A DNA stretch of 41,551 bases from Candidatus Collierbacteria bacterium (GTDB lineage: Bacteria; Patescibacteriota; Microgenomatia; UBA1400; MFAQ01). Location of the stretch: NCBI GenBank assembly GCA_003531665.1, contig DQFC01000001.1, positions 8,567 through 50,117 on the forward strand. Direction: 5' to 3'. Positions 33,121 to 40,140 of this stretch are shown piece by piece (position 1 is the first letter of the stretch; every line of letters begins with the position of its first letter). Under the pieces are notes generated by a model, which was not told the origin of the DNA, made no database searches, and saw only the letters and a list, made by a program, of their open reading frames with translations. Position numbers and translations under genes: made by a program.

Positions 33121-33145
33121 TACCAATCACTAACAACCAATAACC
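33121..33145 (+). repeat. heptad repeat tract before adk
   Basis: TACCAAT-CACTAAC-AACCAAT-AACC, then ATG 33146. The first units are degenerate but the 7-nt register is kept. Confidence 0.75.
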
Positions 33146-33703
33146 ATGAACTTAATAATTCTCGGTCCTCAAGGCTCCGGCAAAGGCACTCAGGCAAAAT
33201 TACTGGCCGAAAAGTTTGGTTATGTACACGTTTCTTCAGGTTCTCGACTCCGGGAATTCGCCAAAACGGGAACACCGAAAGGCGATCTGATCGCCGACTT
33301 GCTAACCACAGGAGAACTTCTTCCATTCGATACGGTAATGGAAGTCATCGAACCGGATCTCCTGGGTGCCAAGCATGGTTTTATCTTGGACGGTACCCCA
33401 CGAGATCTCATGCAGGCTGAGTATTTGGATTGGTACCTGGGTGAAAGAAAACTGAAGATCGACAAGGTTATTTTGTTGGATATCCCTCGTGAAGTTAGTC
33501 TGGATCGATTGGCAAAACGTGCCAAAATCGAGAATCGTTCCGATGACACACCCGATGCTATTCATGCCAGATTAGATATCTTCGAACACGACACTCTGCC
33601 CGTTATTGATCATTATCGCAAACAAGGTAAACTCATTGAAATCGACGGCACCCCCGACGTCCAAACCATCTTCGCCAACATCGTTTCCAGGCTTGACAAA
33701 TAA
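33146..33703 (+). CDS. adk: adenylate kinase
   Basis: Converts ATP + AMP to 2 ADP. P-loop GPQGSGKGT at 7-15, AMP-binding VSSGSRLREFAKTGTPKG, and ILDGTPRDLMQAEYLD in place of the usual DGFPR. The LID region is the short, zinc-free type (LAKRAKIENRSDDTPDAIHARLDIF). 185 aa, against 214 in E. coli, consistent with the short LID. Classical position between secY and map, but an orphan gene is inserted before map. Confidence 0.96.
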   Translation: MNLIILGPQGSGKGTQAKLLAEKFGYVHVSSGSRLREFAKTGTPKGDLIADLLTTGELLPFDTVMEVIEPDLLGAKHGFILDGTPRDLMQAEYLDWYLGERKLKIDKVILLDIPREVSLDRLAKRAKIENRSDDTPDAIHARLDIFEHDTLPVIDHYRKQGKLIEIDGTPDVQTIFANIVSRLDK

Positions 33704-33730
33704 CTTTCGTCATTTCTATCGGACTATGGG

Positions 33731-33758
33731 TTGATGGAACCGGTAGGGATGATATAAT
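33731..33758 (+). promoter_or_regulatory. promoter of the 140-aa orphan after adk
   Basis: TTGATG, a 16-nt spacer and TATAAT with TGA before it (TGATATAAT), followed by ACCC. Close to consensus. Confidence 0.65.
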
Positions 33759-33797
33759 ACCCTATATTCATGAATTTTGAAAATTTGAGGAGGTAGC

Positions 33798-34220
33798 ATG
33801 TCTGAACCTAGTACGATTTTAGTGTTATCTGATCCCGACGGATACAAAGCAATATCGGAGGCTTTGCTGGGGTCGAAAGCAAAGATCAACATTCCGAATC
33901 CTAATCAGCAGACAGATGACTTTGTTCGAGAAATTTCTGGTCACCTCAATGAAGCTACATTAGTAGTTGTTCAATTAAGCCCATGGTTCTTGGATAACCC
34001 CACTCTCGCGAGTATCATTGAGAAATTTAGCCAAGATGTCAATACGGTCTTTTTCTGTATTGATACCTACCCGGTTTTTCCATCCTGGTTAATAGGAAAA
34101 AAGATCGAGTTGGTTTGCCAGACTACAACTTTAGCAAGCATCAGACAATCACTTGCAGCTATTCGCGAGCATCCTTTGGTGAGTGGTCAAATCAGAAATG
34201 GTGGTCGTTTTTTCAGTTAG
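33798..34220 (+). CDS. hypothetical protein, 140 aa
   Basis: Not recognised. The pattern of strands and helices (STILVLSDPDGYKAISEALLG, EATLVVVQLSPWFLDNPTLASIIEKF, NTVFFCIDTYPVFPSWLIGKKIELV, TTLASIRQSLAAI) suggests a small Rossmann-like alpha/beta fold of the receiver or TIR type, but no catalytic signature is clear. GAGGAGG 4-5 nt before ATG 33798. Self-contained cassette between adk and map. Confidence 0.75.
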   Translation: MSEPSTILVLSDPDGYKAISEALLGSKAKINIPNPNQQTDDFVREISGHLNEATLVVVQLSPWFLDNPTLASIIEKFSQDVNTVFFCIDTYPVFPSWLIGKKIELVCQTTTLASIRQSLAAIREHPLVSGQIRNGGRFFS

Positions 34221-34260
34221 TATTTACTTTCTTCGTTGCCTCGTTTTTCCAGACATTCCC

Positions 34261-34289
34261 AGCCCCTCCACCAGGGGCTTTTCTTTTTT
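34261..34289 (+). terminator. intrinsic terminator after the 140-aa orphan
   Basis: AGCCCCT/AGGGGCT, loop CCACC, then TTTCTTTTTT. Confidence 0.88.
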
Positions 34290-34307
34290 CTCCATAAATA
34301 ATAGCTG

Positions 34308-34313
34308 TAAAAT
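34308..34313 (+). promoter_or_regulatory. -10 box of map
   Basis: TAAAAT ends 7 nt before ATG 34321, so the mRNA is predicted to be leaderless. No Shine-Dalgarno. Confidence 0.42.
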
Positions 34314-34320
34314 AGACCCA

Positions 34321-35055
34321 ATGACCAAATACCAAGCCATGACCGAAGGGGGGAAGAGACTCGGCCACATCAAGGGCCTGCTGGCTAGCATGGTCAAAGA
34401 GGGTATTACTCCTCTAGAAATTGATACAGAAGCGGAAAAACTGATTAAGGGTGGTGGTGACAAACCAAACTTCAAAATGGAGTCTGGTTACCATCACACC
34501 ACCTGCATCAACGTTAATCAAGGTATTGTCCACGGCATACCGAGCAAGATTCCCTTCAAAGCAGGAGATGTCGTCAAAATCGACATGGGCCTCTTCCACG
34601 AAGGTTATCATCTGGATACTTCTATCACCGTTGCCATACCTCCAATTTCTCCACATGTAGCCAAATTTTTAGAGATCTGTCAAAGTGCGCTCGACGCCGC
34701 TATTTTCGAGGCGATTCCCGGACACACAGTCTACGATATTGGGCTAGCAATGCAAACCGTGGTGGAAACCGCGGGGTACAACGTCATCCGGGATCTCACC
34801 GGGCATGGAATAGGCAGGAAACTTCATATGGATCCATATATTCCCTGTTTTGCCGATAACAAGAACAAGAAATTGGTCCTTTCAGTCGACCAAACGGTCG
34901 CCATCGAGGCTATGGTTGCCATGGGAGATTGGCATTTGGTCGAAGATCCGGATGGCTGGACTCTTTCGACCCAGGATGGTTCCACTACAGCCATGATCGA
35001 GGAAACGGTTTATATTACCCCCGATGGTCCTCAGATTCTCACTGCAATAAATTAA
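34321..35055 (+). CDS. map: methionine aminopeptidase, type I
   Basis: Removes the N-terminal Met from nascent proteins. Metal and catalytic residues: H71 (VHGIP), D88 (KIDMG), D99 (LDTSI), H162 (TGHGIG), E196 (AIEAM) and E227 (MIEET). 244 aa, slightly shorter than E. coli (264), with no N-terminal zinc finger. The frame is open upstream to 34183, but that would pass through the terminator and promoter, so ATG 34321 is chosen. Confidence 0.95.
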   Translation: MTKYQAMTEGGKRLGHIKGLLASMVKEGITPLEIDTEAEKLIKGGGDKPNFKMESGYHHTTCINVNQGIVHGIPSKIPFKAGDVVKIDMGLFHEGYHLDTSITVAIPPISPHVAKFLEICQSALDAAIFEAIPGHTVYDIGLAMQTVVETAGYNVIRDLTGHGIGRKLHMDPYIPCFADNKNKKLVLSVDQTVAIEAMVAMGDWHLVEDPDGWTLSTQDGSTTAMIEETVYITPDGPQILTAIN

Positions 35056-35083
35056 TTCCCATCGCTTACATTGACTTGTAGTA

Positions 35084-35089
35084 TATAAT
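35084..35089 (+). promoter_or_regulatory. -10 box of the structured-leader gene
   Basis: TATAAT in GTATATAATG. No consensus -35 (an upstream TTGACT at 35071 is only 7 nt away, too close). A GGAGG right behind it (35092) has no start codon at a usable distance. Confidence 0.5.
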
Positions 35090-35158
35090 GTGGAGGATAA
35101 TTAAAATCAAGTTGTTCACCGTTGAAAACGTATCCTTAATGCACCTTAAATAAGCTCG

Positions 35159-35275
35159 GAGATAAGTTGGCTAGGCCCCGGAGAGCGGGAAAATTATTTT
35201 CGCGCTTTGTGAGGCCTAGAATCTAACTTAAAAATCTCAATTGGTCCATCCCCGCAAGGGGCTATAGGCATGGAC
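35159..35275 (+). ncRNA. structured 5' leader RNA (two domains)
   Basis: Domain 1 (35159-35238) is a long coaxial hairpin: GAGA/TCTC, TAAGTT/AACTTA, CTAGGCC/GGCCTAG, then an apical AGAGCG-GGAAAA/TTTTCGCGCTTT arm with one G-G mismatch and loop TTA. Domain 2 (35244-35275) is GTCCAT/ATGGAC enclosing CCCC-GCAA-GGGG. Domain 2 buries the ATG at 35270 and ends just before the GGAGG at 35282. This looks like a cis-regulatory leader. I do not recognise a known riboswitch family. Confidence 0.55.
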
Positions 35276-35290
35276 ACCCTTGGAGGCACC

Positions 35291-35755
35291 GTGAAAAATA
35301 AGAGAATCGTTTTGTTTGTTCTTTTGCTAATTGGTCTATCTGCCGCTACCATGGCTGTTGTTTGGGCTACATCCGGTCCTTTTTTCACACCAGACCTTGA
35401 TGCCGCTGCGCTATACGCTCCCGTGGAAAATCCCCTCACCGTCGAATTGGTTGATTCTCCTATTCAAAGCATCGCTCAAAAAGACATCGTTTGTTATGTC
35501 TACGATTGGGTGGATGGATCCGATCCTCATATCCAGGATGTTCTTGAAAGTGTAAGGGACTCATCCGGTACCATCATTGCTGGAGGATGTTTTCTTCCCT
35601 CAGATTGGAAAACCGGAAAGATCAAAACAATTTCATGGTATTCCACCGACAAGGCTCTCGGGCAATTCAACACCTATTCATGCGAAGTGGACCTTGCTAT
35701 GACCGCCACTCGGGACGACGCCGACGTATGGCGTTGCGGGTCGATGGGGGGATAG
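35291..35755 (+). CDS. hypothetical membrane-anchored or secreted protein
   Basis: Not recognised. Starting at GTG 35291 (GGAGG at 35282-35286, spacing 4 nt), the protein is 154 aa and begins with a textbook export signal or membrane anchor, MKNKRIVLFVLLLIGLSAATMAVVWA. The exported part contains four cysteines (IVCYVYD, GGCFLP, YSCEVD, WRCGS), suitable for two disulfides outside the cytoplasm. ATG 35270 would add 7 residues but is inside a hairpin stem. The approximately 200-nt structured leader is the longest of all orphan genes here, so its expression is probably regulated. Confidence 0.75.
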   Translation: MKNKRIVLFVLLLIGLSAATMAVVWATSGPFFTPDLDAAALYAPVENPLTVELVDSPIQSIAQKDIVCYVYDWVDGSDPHIQDVLESVRDSSGTIIAGGCFLPSDWKTGKIKTISWYSTDKALGQFNTYSCEVDLAMTATRDDADVWRCGSMGG

Positions 35756-35780
35756 CCAGTCCGGTGAACTAGTTCTTGTG

Positions 35781-35802
35781 AGCCTCCGAAAGGGGGCTTT
35801 TT
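35781..35802 (+). terminator. intrinsic terminator after the membrane-anchored orphan
   Basis: AGCCTCC/GGGGGCT (one T-G pair) with a GAAA tetraloop, then TTTTT. Confidence 0.85.
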
Positions 35803-35927
35803 GTGTTTTAACTCCCCCACCAAGAAGTCCGTCCCGGTCATGTCAGGGTATTTTATTGTAGTATTTGTTGTACAATTGCCCTATCGGTGGACTGCCTTGC
35901 CTGGTACTAGCAATACGCGCCTGGGTT

Positions 35928-35936
35928 TGGTAAAAT
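35928..35936 (+). promoter_or_regulatory. candidate extended -10 promoter of infA
   Basis: TGGTAAAAT, followed by a leader of about 13 nt to ATG 35957. A second possible box TACAAT lies at 35871. No -35 consensus. Confidence 0.4.
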
Positions 35937-35956
35937 ACCACTTGCACAACTTTAAT

Positions 35957-36175
35957 ATGGCTAAAAACCAGATGACTGAGGTAAACGGAGTCGTCTCCGA
36001 GTCGCTACCCAATATGCAATTCCGGGTAACGCTTGACGACGGCAGAGAAATCTTGGCTCATCTTGCTGGTCGAATGCGGCTTCATCGCATTCGCGTTATG
36101 CCCGGAGACAAAGTCAAACTCGAGATGAGTGACTACGACACGGACAAAGGCAGGATAGTTTATAGATCAAGCTAG
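35957..36175 (+). CDS. infA: translation initiation factor IF-1
   Basis: S1-like OB-fold factor that binds the 30S A site. [70 protein letters not shown] is the complete family sequence. 72 aa, exactly the usual length. The upstream in-frame region is outside homology, so ATG 35957 is chosen. First gene of the alpha-operon-like segment. Confidence 0.96.
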   Translation: MAKNQMTEVNGVVSESLPNMQFRVTLDDGREILAHLAGRMRLHRIRVMPGDKVKLEMSDYDTDKGRIVYRSS

Positions 36176-36222
36176 CTTCGTTTCCCTCTCAACAATAATT
36201 ATTTAAATAAACTCAAACGCGC

Positions 36223-36336
36223 ATGCGGGTTCAATCCTCCGTCAGACCTCGTTGCAAAAATTGCAAAATTATTAAACGCCATGGTAAGGTGTTGGTTATT
36301 TGTACCAACCCTCGCCACAAGCAGCGTCAAGGATAA
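36223..36336 (+). CDS. rpmJ: 50S ribosomal protein L36
   Basis: Smallest 50S protein, 37 aa. Translation gives [37 protein letters not shown], with zinc ligands C11, C14, C27 and H32. It lies between infA and rpsM as expected, with no Shine-Dalgarno in the A/T-rich 47-nt gap before it. Confidence 0.95.
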   Translation: MRVQSSVRPRCKNCKIIKRHGKVLVICTNPRHKQRQG

Positions 36337-36349
36337 ATCATAGAAAAAT

Positions 36350-36781
36350 ATGCCCAGACTATCAGGAATCGACATCCCAAACGAAAAAAGAATTGATATT
36401 TCCCTGACCTACATTTTTGGTATCGGAGAAAAAGTCGCCCACGACATTCTCAAAATCGCCAAAGTGGATCCAAGTATCCGGACCAAGAATCTTACCGGCG
36501 AAGAATTAAAGAACATCCAGACGGCCATAGAGACCATGCCTACCGAAGGTGAGCTTAGAAAAATCATTCGTGACAATATAGAAACCCTCAAAAGAATTCA
36601 AGCTTACCGAGGTGTTCGGCACACCATGGGACTTCCGGTCAGAGGTCAACGAACCAGAACCAACGCTCGCACTCGTAAAGGCAAGAGAAAGACAATTGGA
36701 GCTATCTCCAAAGAAGCAGCCACCCCGGCAACCGCCCCGGCCGCCAAAGCCACTCCAGCCAAAACTACCGCTAAGAAATAA
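36350..36781 (+). CDS. rpsM: 30S ribosomal protein S13
   Basis: 30S head protein contacting P-site tRNA and bridge B1. RLSGIDIPNEKRIDISLTYIFGIGEKVAHDIL, HTMGLPVRGQRTRTNARTRKG are diagnostic. 143 aa, against 118 in E. coli. The extra C-terminal residues form an Ala/Pro/Lys-rich tail (ATPATAPAAKATPAKTTAKK), like a linker histone tail, and probably extend toward tRNA or rRNA. Confidence 0.96.
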   Translation: MPRLSGIDIPNEKRIDISLTYIFGIGEKVAHDILKIAKVDPSIRTKNLTGEELKNIQTAIETMPTEGELRKIIRDNIETLKRIQAYRGVRHTMGLPVRGQRTRTNARTRKGKRKTIGAISKEAATPATAPAAKATPAKTTAKK

Positions 36782-36786
36782 CTAAT

Positions 36787-37203
36787 ATGGCAGAAATAAA
36801 ACAAACAACCAAACAGTCTATTAACAAAGTCAAGAAGGCTTCGACCATTCATTTCAAGAGTGGTCAAGGCAAAATGTACGTCAAATCTACTTTTAATACT
36901 ACTTATGTAACCTTTACCGATGCTAACGGCAATACCATTTGTTGGAGCTCGGCCGGTACCTGTGGATTTAAAGGAGCCAAACGCTCCACTCCTTTTGCCG
37001 CTACCACCATTATCGAAGAAGGTGTAAGAAAAGCAAAAACACTTGGTATGACCAGTGTCGATGCCTACCTCAAAGGCCCTGGACCAGGGAAAGACGCCGC
37101 CCTAAGAGTATTGAAAACCTCCGGTGTAGAAATTAATATGTTGGCCGACACCACTCCGATACCTCACAACGGTTGCCGCCCCAGAAAGCACCGCCGAGTC
37201 TAA
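36787..37203 (+). CDS. rpsK: 30S ribosomal protein S11
   Basis: Platform protein at the mRNA exit. STFNTTYVTFTDANGNTICWSSAGTCGFKGAKRSTPFAATTIIEEGVRKAK, GPGPGKDAALR and DTTPIPHNGCRPRKHRRV are consensus. 138 aa, with a slightly longer basic N-terminus. Its stop runs straight into the heptad tract of rpsD. Confidence 0.97.
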   Translation: MAEIKQTTKQSINKVKKASTIHFKSGQGKMYVKSTFNTTYVTFTDANGNTICWSSAGTCGFKGAKRSTPFAATTIIEEGVRKAKTLGMTSVDAYLKGPGPGKDAALRVLKTSGVEINMLADTTPIPHNGCRPRKHRRV

Positions 37204-37232
37204 AACTAATAACCAATAACTTAAAACTAAAA
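37204..37232 (+). repeat. heptad repeat tract before rpsD
   Basis: AACTAAT-AACCAAT-AACTTAA-AACTAAA, plus one A, then ATG 37233. Same unit count and spacing as the fusA tract. Confidence 0.88.
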
Positions 37233-37856
37233 ATGGCAAAATATATCGATCCCAAATGCAGACTTTGTCGCCGAGAAGGCGTGAAGCTCTATCTCAAAGG
37301 TGTCCGCTGTTTGTCCCCAAAATGTCCTATTGAAAAAAGAGGCGGTCAGGTACCGGGTCAGCATGGTAAGAAGAGAGCCCGTGGTCGTATCTCCGGTTAT
37401 GGTATTCAGCTTCGAGAGAAACAAAAAGCCAAACGGCTTTATGCAGTTCTAGAAAGTCAATTTCATAGCTATTACGAGCTCGCAATCAAATCCAAAGGTA
37501 ATACTGCAGAAGCCCTTATACAATTACTTGAATCCCGCCTGGATAACATCTGTTACCGACTTGGATTCGTCACGTCTCGTTCTTTAGCTCGCCAACTTGT
37601 CACTCATGGAAATGTTCTGGTGGACGGTAAAAGAGTCGATGTTCCTTCCTTCCAGACCAAACCTGGCATGATTATTTCTCTCCCGGAAAATGCCGCCAAA
37701 TTTGATTTTGTTGCTCCCAATCTGATTGAAAAAAATACTCCAGCCAAGTGGCTTTCCCGTGTTGGCACTCAAGGGAAAATCGATCGTATGCCCACAGCAG
37801 ATGAAATTGGATCCGATATCAAAACTAATCTTATTATTGAGTTTTACTCAAGATAA
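37233..37856 (+). CDS. rpsD: 30S ribosomal protein S4, zinc type
   Basis: Primary 16S rRNA 5'-domain protein. Zinc site C9-x2-C12...C26-x4-C31 (KCRLCRREG...RCLSPKCPIEKR). Then RLYAVLESQFHSYYELA, an S4 RNA-binding domain ESRLDNICYRLGFVTSRSLARQLVTHGNVLVDGKRVDVPSF, and IIEFYSR at the end. An upstream ATG (37173) lies in rpsK; ATG 37233 gives the family start MAKYIDPKC. 207 aa. Confidence 0.97.
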   Translation: MAKYIDPKCRLCRREGVKLYLKGVRCLSPKCPIEKRGGQVPGQHGKKRARGRISGYGIQLREKQKAKRLYAVLESQFHSYYELAIKSKGNTAEALIQLLESRLDNICYRLGFVTSRSLARQLVTHGNVLVDGKRVDVPSFQTKPGMIISLPENAAKFDFVAPNLIEKNTPAKWLSRVGTQGKIDRMPTADEIGSDIKTNLIIEFYSR

Positions 37857-37882
37857 TCTATTAATAATTATTACATATAAAA

Positions 37883-38788
37883 ATGTTAGAACCAAACTTC
37901 AAAATCACCGTTACGGACAAAAAGGAAATCAACACTGCTGAGGTCATCATCGAACCACTTCCACAAAACTTCGGTCATACTATGGGAAATGCTCTTCGAC
38001 GCGTTTTGTTAACCTCTCTAGAAGGAGGAGCTGCTGTCCGAGTTAAGATTGATGGGGTTTCTCATCAATTTTCCACTCTCTCAGGTCTTCAAGAGGATAT
38101 CGTAGAATTCATTCTCAACCTAAAAACCCTAAACTTTTTCGTCGACTCCGATGAACCGGTTGATATAAAGCTTAAGGTTTCTGGTATCAAAGAGGTTAAA
38201 GCCTCCGACCTGGACTTGCCCTCAAATGTCACCGTTGCTAATCCTGATACTGTTCTGGCTCATCTTACTTCCCCCAAAGCCAAATTGTCTGCGGTCATCA
38301 CCGTGGCTCGAGGTCTTGGTTACGTCGCTTCTGAAGAAAACGCCACCAACGAAATTGGAGTCATTCCTCTAGACGCTTCATTTTCCCCTGTATTGAAAGC
38401 AAAATACACTATTGAGGCCGCCCGTGTGGGTCGTTCTAGTAATTACGACAAAGTTAGGCTTTTATTGACCACAGACGGTACAATCACTCCTGGAGAAGCA
38501 GTTAGGAGTGCCGCCCGTGTTCTCACAAGTTATTATGATTATATTAACTCTGCTGAGGCATATATCGTAGAGAAGAAGTCTGCAACCGAAGTCACCACAG
38601 CCGGATTCGTCGACGATCTGGATCTACCCACAAGGGTCTTGAACGCTCTAAAGAAATCAGGAATTAATAAGCTAGCCGATCTTAAGGCTCTCACCATGGA
38701 GGACTTAAAAAAAGTCAAAAACCTTGGAGAAAAATCAGCCATTCAAGTGGTTGAGAAAGCCGCAGAAAAAGGCGTAATCATTCAATAA
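37883..38788 (+). CDS. rpoA: DNA-directed RNA polymerase subunit alpha
   Basis: RNA polymerase assembly subunit. N-terminal domain with EPLPQNFGHTMGNALRRVLLTSLEGGAAVRVKIDGVSHQFSTLSGLQEDIVEFILNLK, and the mid-region YDKVRLLLTTDGTITPGEAVRSAARVL. The C-terminal domain (DLDLPTRVLNALKKSGINKLADLKALTMEDLKKVKNLGEKSAIQVVEKA) is complete, so UP-element and activator contacts are possible. 301 aa. Classical position between rpsD and rplQ. Confidence 0.97.
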   Translation: MLEPNFKITVTDKKEINTAEVIIEPLPQNFGHTMGNALRRVLLTSLEGGAAVRVKIDGVSHQFSTLSGLQEDIVEFILNLKTLNFFVDSDEPVDIKLKVSGIKEVKASDLDLPSNVTVANPDTVLAHLTSPKAKLSAVITVARGLGYVASEENATNEIGVIPLDASFSPVLKAKYTIEAARVGRSSNYDKVRLLLTTDGTITPGEAVRSAARVLTSYYDYINSAEAYIVEKKSATEVTTAGFVDDLDLPTRVLNALKKSGINKLADLKALTMEDLKKVKNLGEKSAIQVVEKAAEKGVIIQ

Positions 38789-38791
38789 ATT

Positions 38792-39208
38792 ATGGGACGT
38801 CGTCATCACTCAATCATAGCCAAATTAAATCGAAATACCAAAGAAAGAAAATCTCTCTTTAGGATTCAGTTAAAACAGCTTATTGAGCTCGGAAGCCTAA
38901 TCACCACCGTTACCAAAGCCAAAATCATCAAGCGTCTGTTTGATAGATTGGCCGCCAAGGCATCAGGAGGTACTCTTTCTTCTCGTCGCTTGGTAGCGGC
39001 CGAGCTGGGGAGTCCCAAGAGTGCCAATAGATTAGTTGACCTTATTATTCCTGCCATGGGCGGTCGTCGCAGTGGTTTCACTACCATCCAAAAGGTTGGT
39101 GTTAGACGGGGTGATTCGACCTCTACCGCCTCCATAAGCTTGATAGTTCCACTACCGGAAACTCCCAAGAAAGAGGTTAAAGCAGAAAAAGTAATTAAGA
39201 AAAAATAA
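38792..39208 (+). CDS. rplQ: 50S ribosomal protein L17
   Basis: Tunnel-exit protein. MGRRHHSIIAKLNRNTKERKSLFRIQLKQLIELGSLITTVTKAKIIKRLFDRLAAKA (a variant of LGR...HR.al.rnl...Li....I.TT..KAKe). 138 aa with a Lys-rich C-terminal tail (KKEVKAEKVIKKK). Its TAA overlaps the rplM ATG by one base (TAATG), giving coupled translation. Confidence 0.95.
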   Translation: MGRRHHSIIAKLNRNTKERKSLFRIQLKQLIELGSLITTVTKAKIIKRLFDRLAAKASGGTLSSRRLVAAELGSPKSANRLVDLIIPAMGGRRSGFTTIQKVGVRRGDSTSTASISLIVPLPETPKKEVKAEKVIKKK

Positions 39209-39657
39209 TGAAAACCACTACCCTAAAAGCTTCCGATCTCACACATAATTGGCACCTTATCGATCTGGAAGGTCAGATTCTTGGCCGCTCCGCTGTAAAG
39301 ATCGCTACTCTTTTGACCGGGAAAGCCAAGGCTCTTTCTGGCACCCATTTGGACAACGGTGATTTTGTTGTAGCTATCAATGCCGACAAATTTAAGGTTA
39401 CCGGAAAAAAAATGACCGACAAGATGTATTATTCCCACTCCGGATTCCCTGGCGGTTTCAAAGAGATTACACTCGGACAGTTAAAAGAGAAAGATGTTCG
39501 CAGAGTTATTGAAAAGGCCGTCAAGGGAATGCTTCCAAAAGACAAGTTTCAGCAGACCCGCCTTCGTCGTCTCAAGATATTTACCGATGCAAAACACCCC
39601 TACGCCGTCGAACTCGGTCTCAAAATAAAGAACCAAGAACTAGCAACTAAGAACTAA
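39208..39657 (+). CDS. rplM: 50S ribosomal protein L13 with repeat-derived C-terminus
   Basis: Early 50S assembly protein. HNWHLIDLEGQILGRSAVKIATLLTGKAKA, DNGDFVVAINADKFKVTGKKMTDKMYYSHSGFPGG, ERV-like KDVRRVIEKAVKGMLPKDK, and AKHPY. The domain normally ends soon after HPY. Here the last nine residues, K-N-Q-E-L-A-T-K-N, are encoded by the same AACCAAG/AACTAAG heptads that precede rpsI, so the C-terminus has been captured from the repeat tract. 149 aa, against 142 in E. coli. Confidence 0.96.
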   Translation: MKTTTLKASDLTHNWHLIDLEGQILGRSAVKIATLLTGKAKALSGTHLDNGDFVVAINADKFKVTGKKMTDKMYYSHSGFPGGFKEITLGQLKEKDVRRVIEKAVKGMLPKDKFQQTRLRRLKIFTDAKHPYAVELGLKIKNQELATKN

Positions 39658-39660
39658 TAT
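39631..39660 (+). repeat. heptad repeat tract before rpsI, overlapping the rplM 3' end
   Basis: AACCAAG-AACTAGC-AACTAAG-AACTAAT, then AT and ATG 39661. Most of the tract is inside the rplM coding sequence and supplies its stop codon. Confidence 0.85.
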
Positions 39661-40140
39661 ATGGCCCAAAAACTTTCAAAAAAATCAAAAATCGCAATTA
39701 AACCAATCAAGACCGTTCCGGTCAAGAAGGGCACCCTGTCTATGCCCAAGGAGTTTTTCTCTGCGGTTGGTAGACGCAAGACCGCTATCGCCCGTGTTCG
39801 GATCTGGCCTGGTAAGCAGGAGCTAACTGTCAACGGTAAGCCTATTTCGAATTATTTCAAAGGAGAGACTCTCAAAAAAATCTACCAGGCACCATTTGTT
39901 GTTACTGAAACCTTGGGTCAATATACCGGTAGTATCAAGATTGCCGGATCTGGTTTAATGTCTCAAGCAGACGCCATTGTTCATGGTATTGCCCGCGCTT
40001 TGGTAAAAGCAAACTCTGATCAATACAAACAGATTCTGAGAGACAAAGGTTTTATTACCCGCGACTCACGTATGAAAGAGACCAGAAAAGCCGGACAAGG
40101 CGGTCGCGCCCGCGCCAAGAAACAGTCTCCAAAGCGTTAA
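39661..40140 (+). CDS. rpsI: 30S ribosomal protein S9
   Basis: Head protein whose C-terminal Arg contacts P-site tRNA. FFSAVGRRKTAIARVRIWPGKQELTVNGKPISNYF, GSIKIAGSGLMSQADAIVHGIARAL, RDSRMKETRKAGQGGRARAKKQSPKR with terminal K-R. 159 aa, against 130 in E. coli. The extra part is a basic N-terminal extension of about 27 residues (KKSKIAIKPIKTVPVKK). An internal ATG at 39742 would remove it, but the heptad tract directly before 39661 supports the longer form. Confidence 0.95.
   Translation: MAQKLSKKSKIAIKPIKTVPVKKGTLSMPKEFFSAVGRRKTAIARVRIWPGKQELTVNGKPISNYFKGETLKKIYQAPFVVTETLGQYTGSIKIAGSGLMSQADAIVHGIARALVKANSDQYKQILRDKGFITRDSRMKETRKAGQGGRARAKKQSPKR

Noticed and set aside
34183..34320. N-terminal extension of map from 34183
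   Set aside because: This stretch contains the end of the preceding gene, a strong terminator and the map -10 box, and shows no family similarity.
35270..35290. ATG 35270 as start of the exported orphan
   Set aside because: The ATG is base-paired in a hairpin and has no clear ribosome binding site. GTG 35291 has GGAGG upstream and gives a clean signal sequence.
36220..36250. GGTTCAATCC-like T-arm suggesting a tRNA
   Set aside because: It lies inside rpmJ, which translates to a perfect L36. No acceptor stem or anticodon arm fits.
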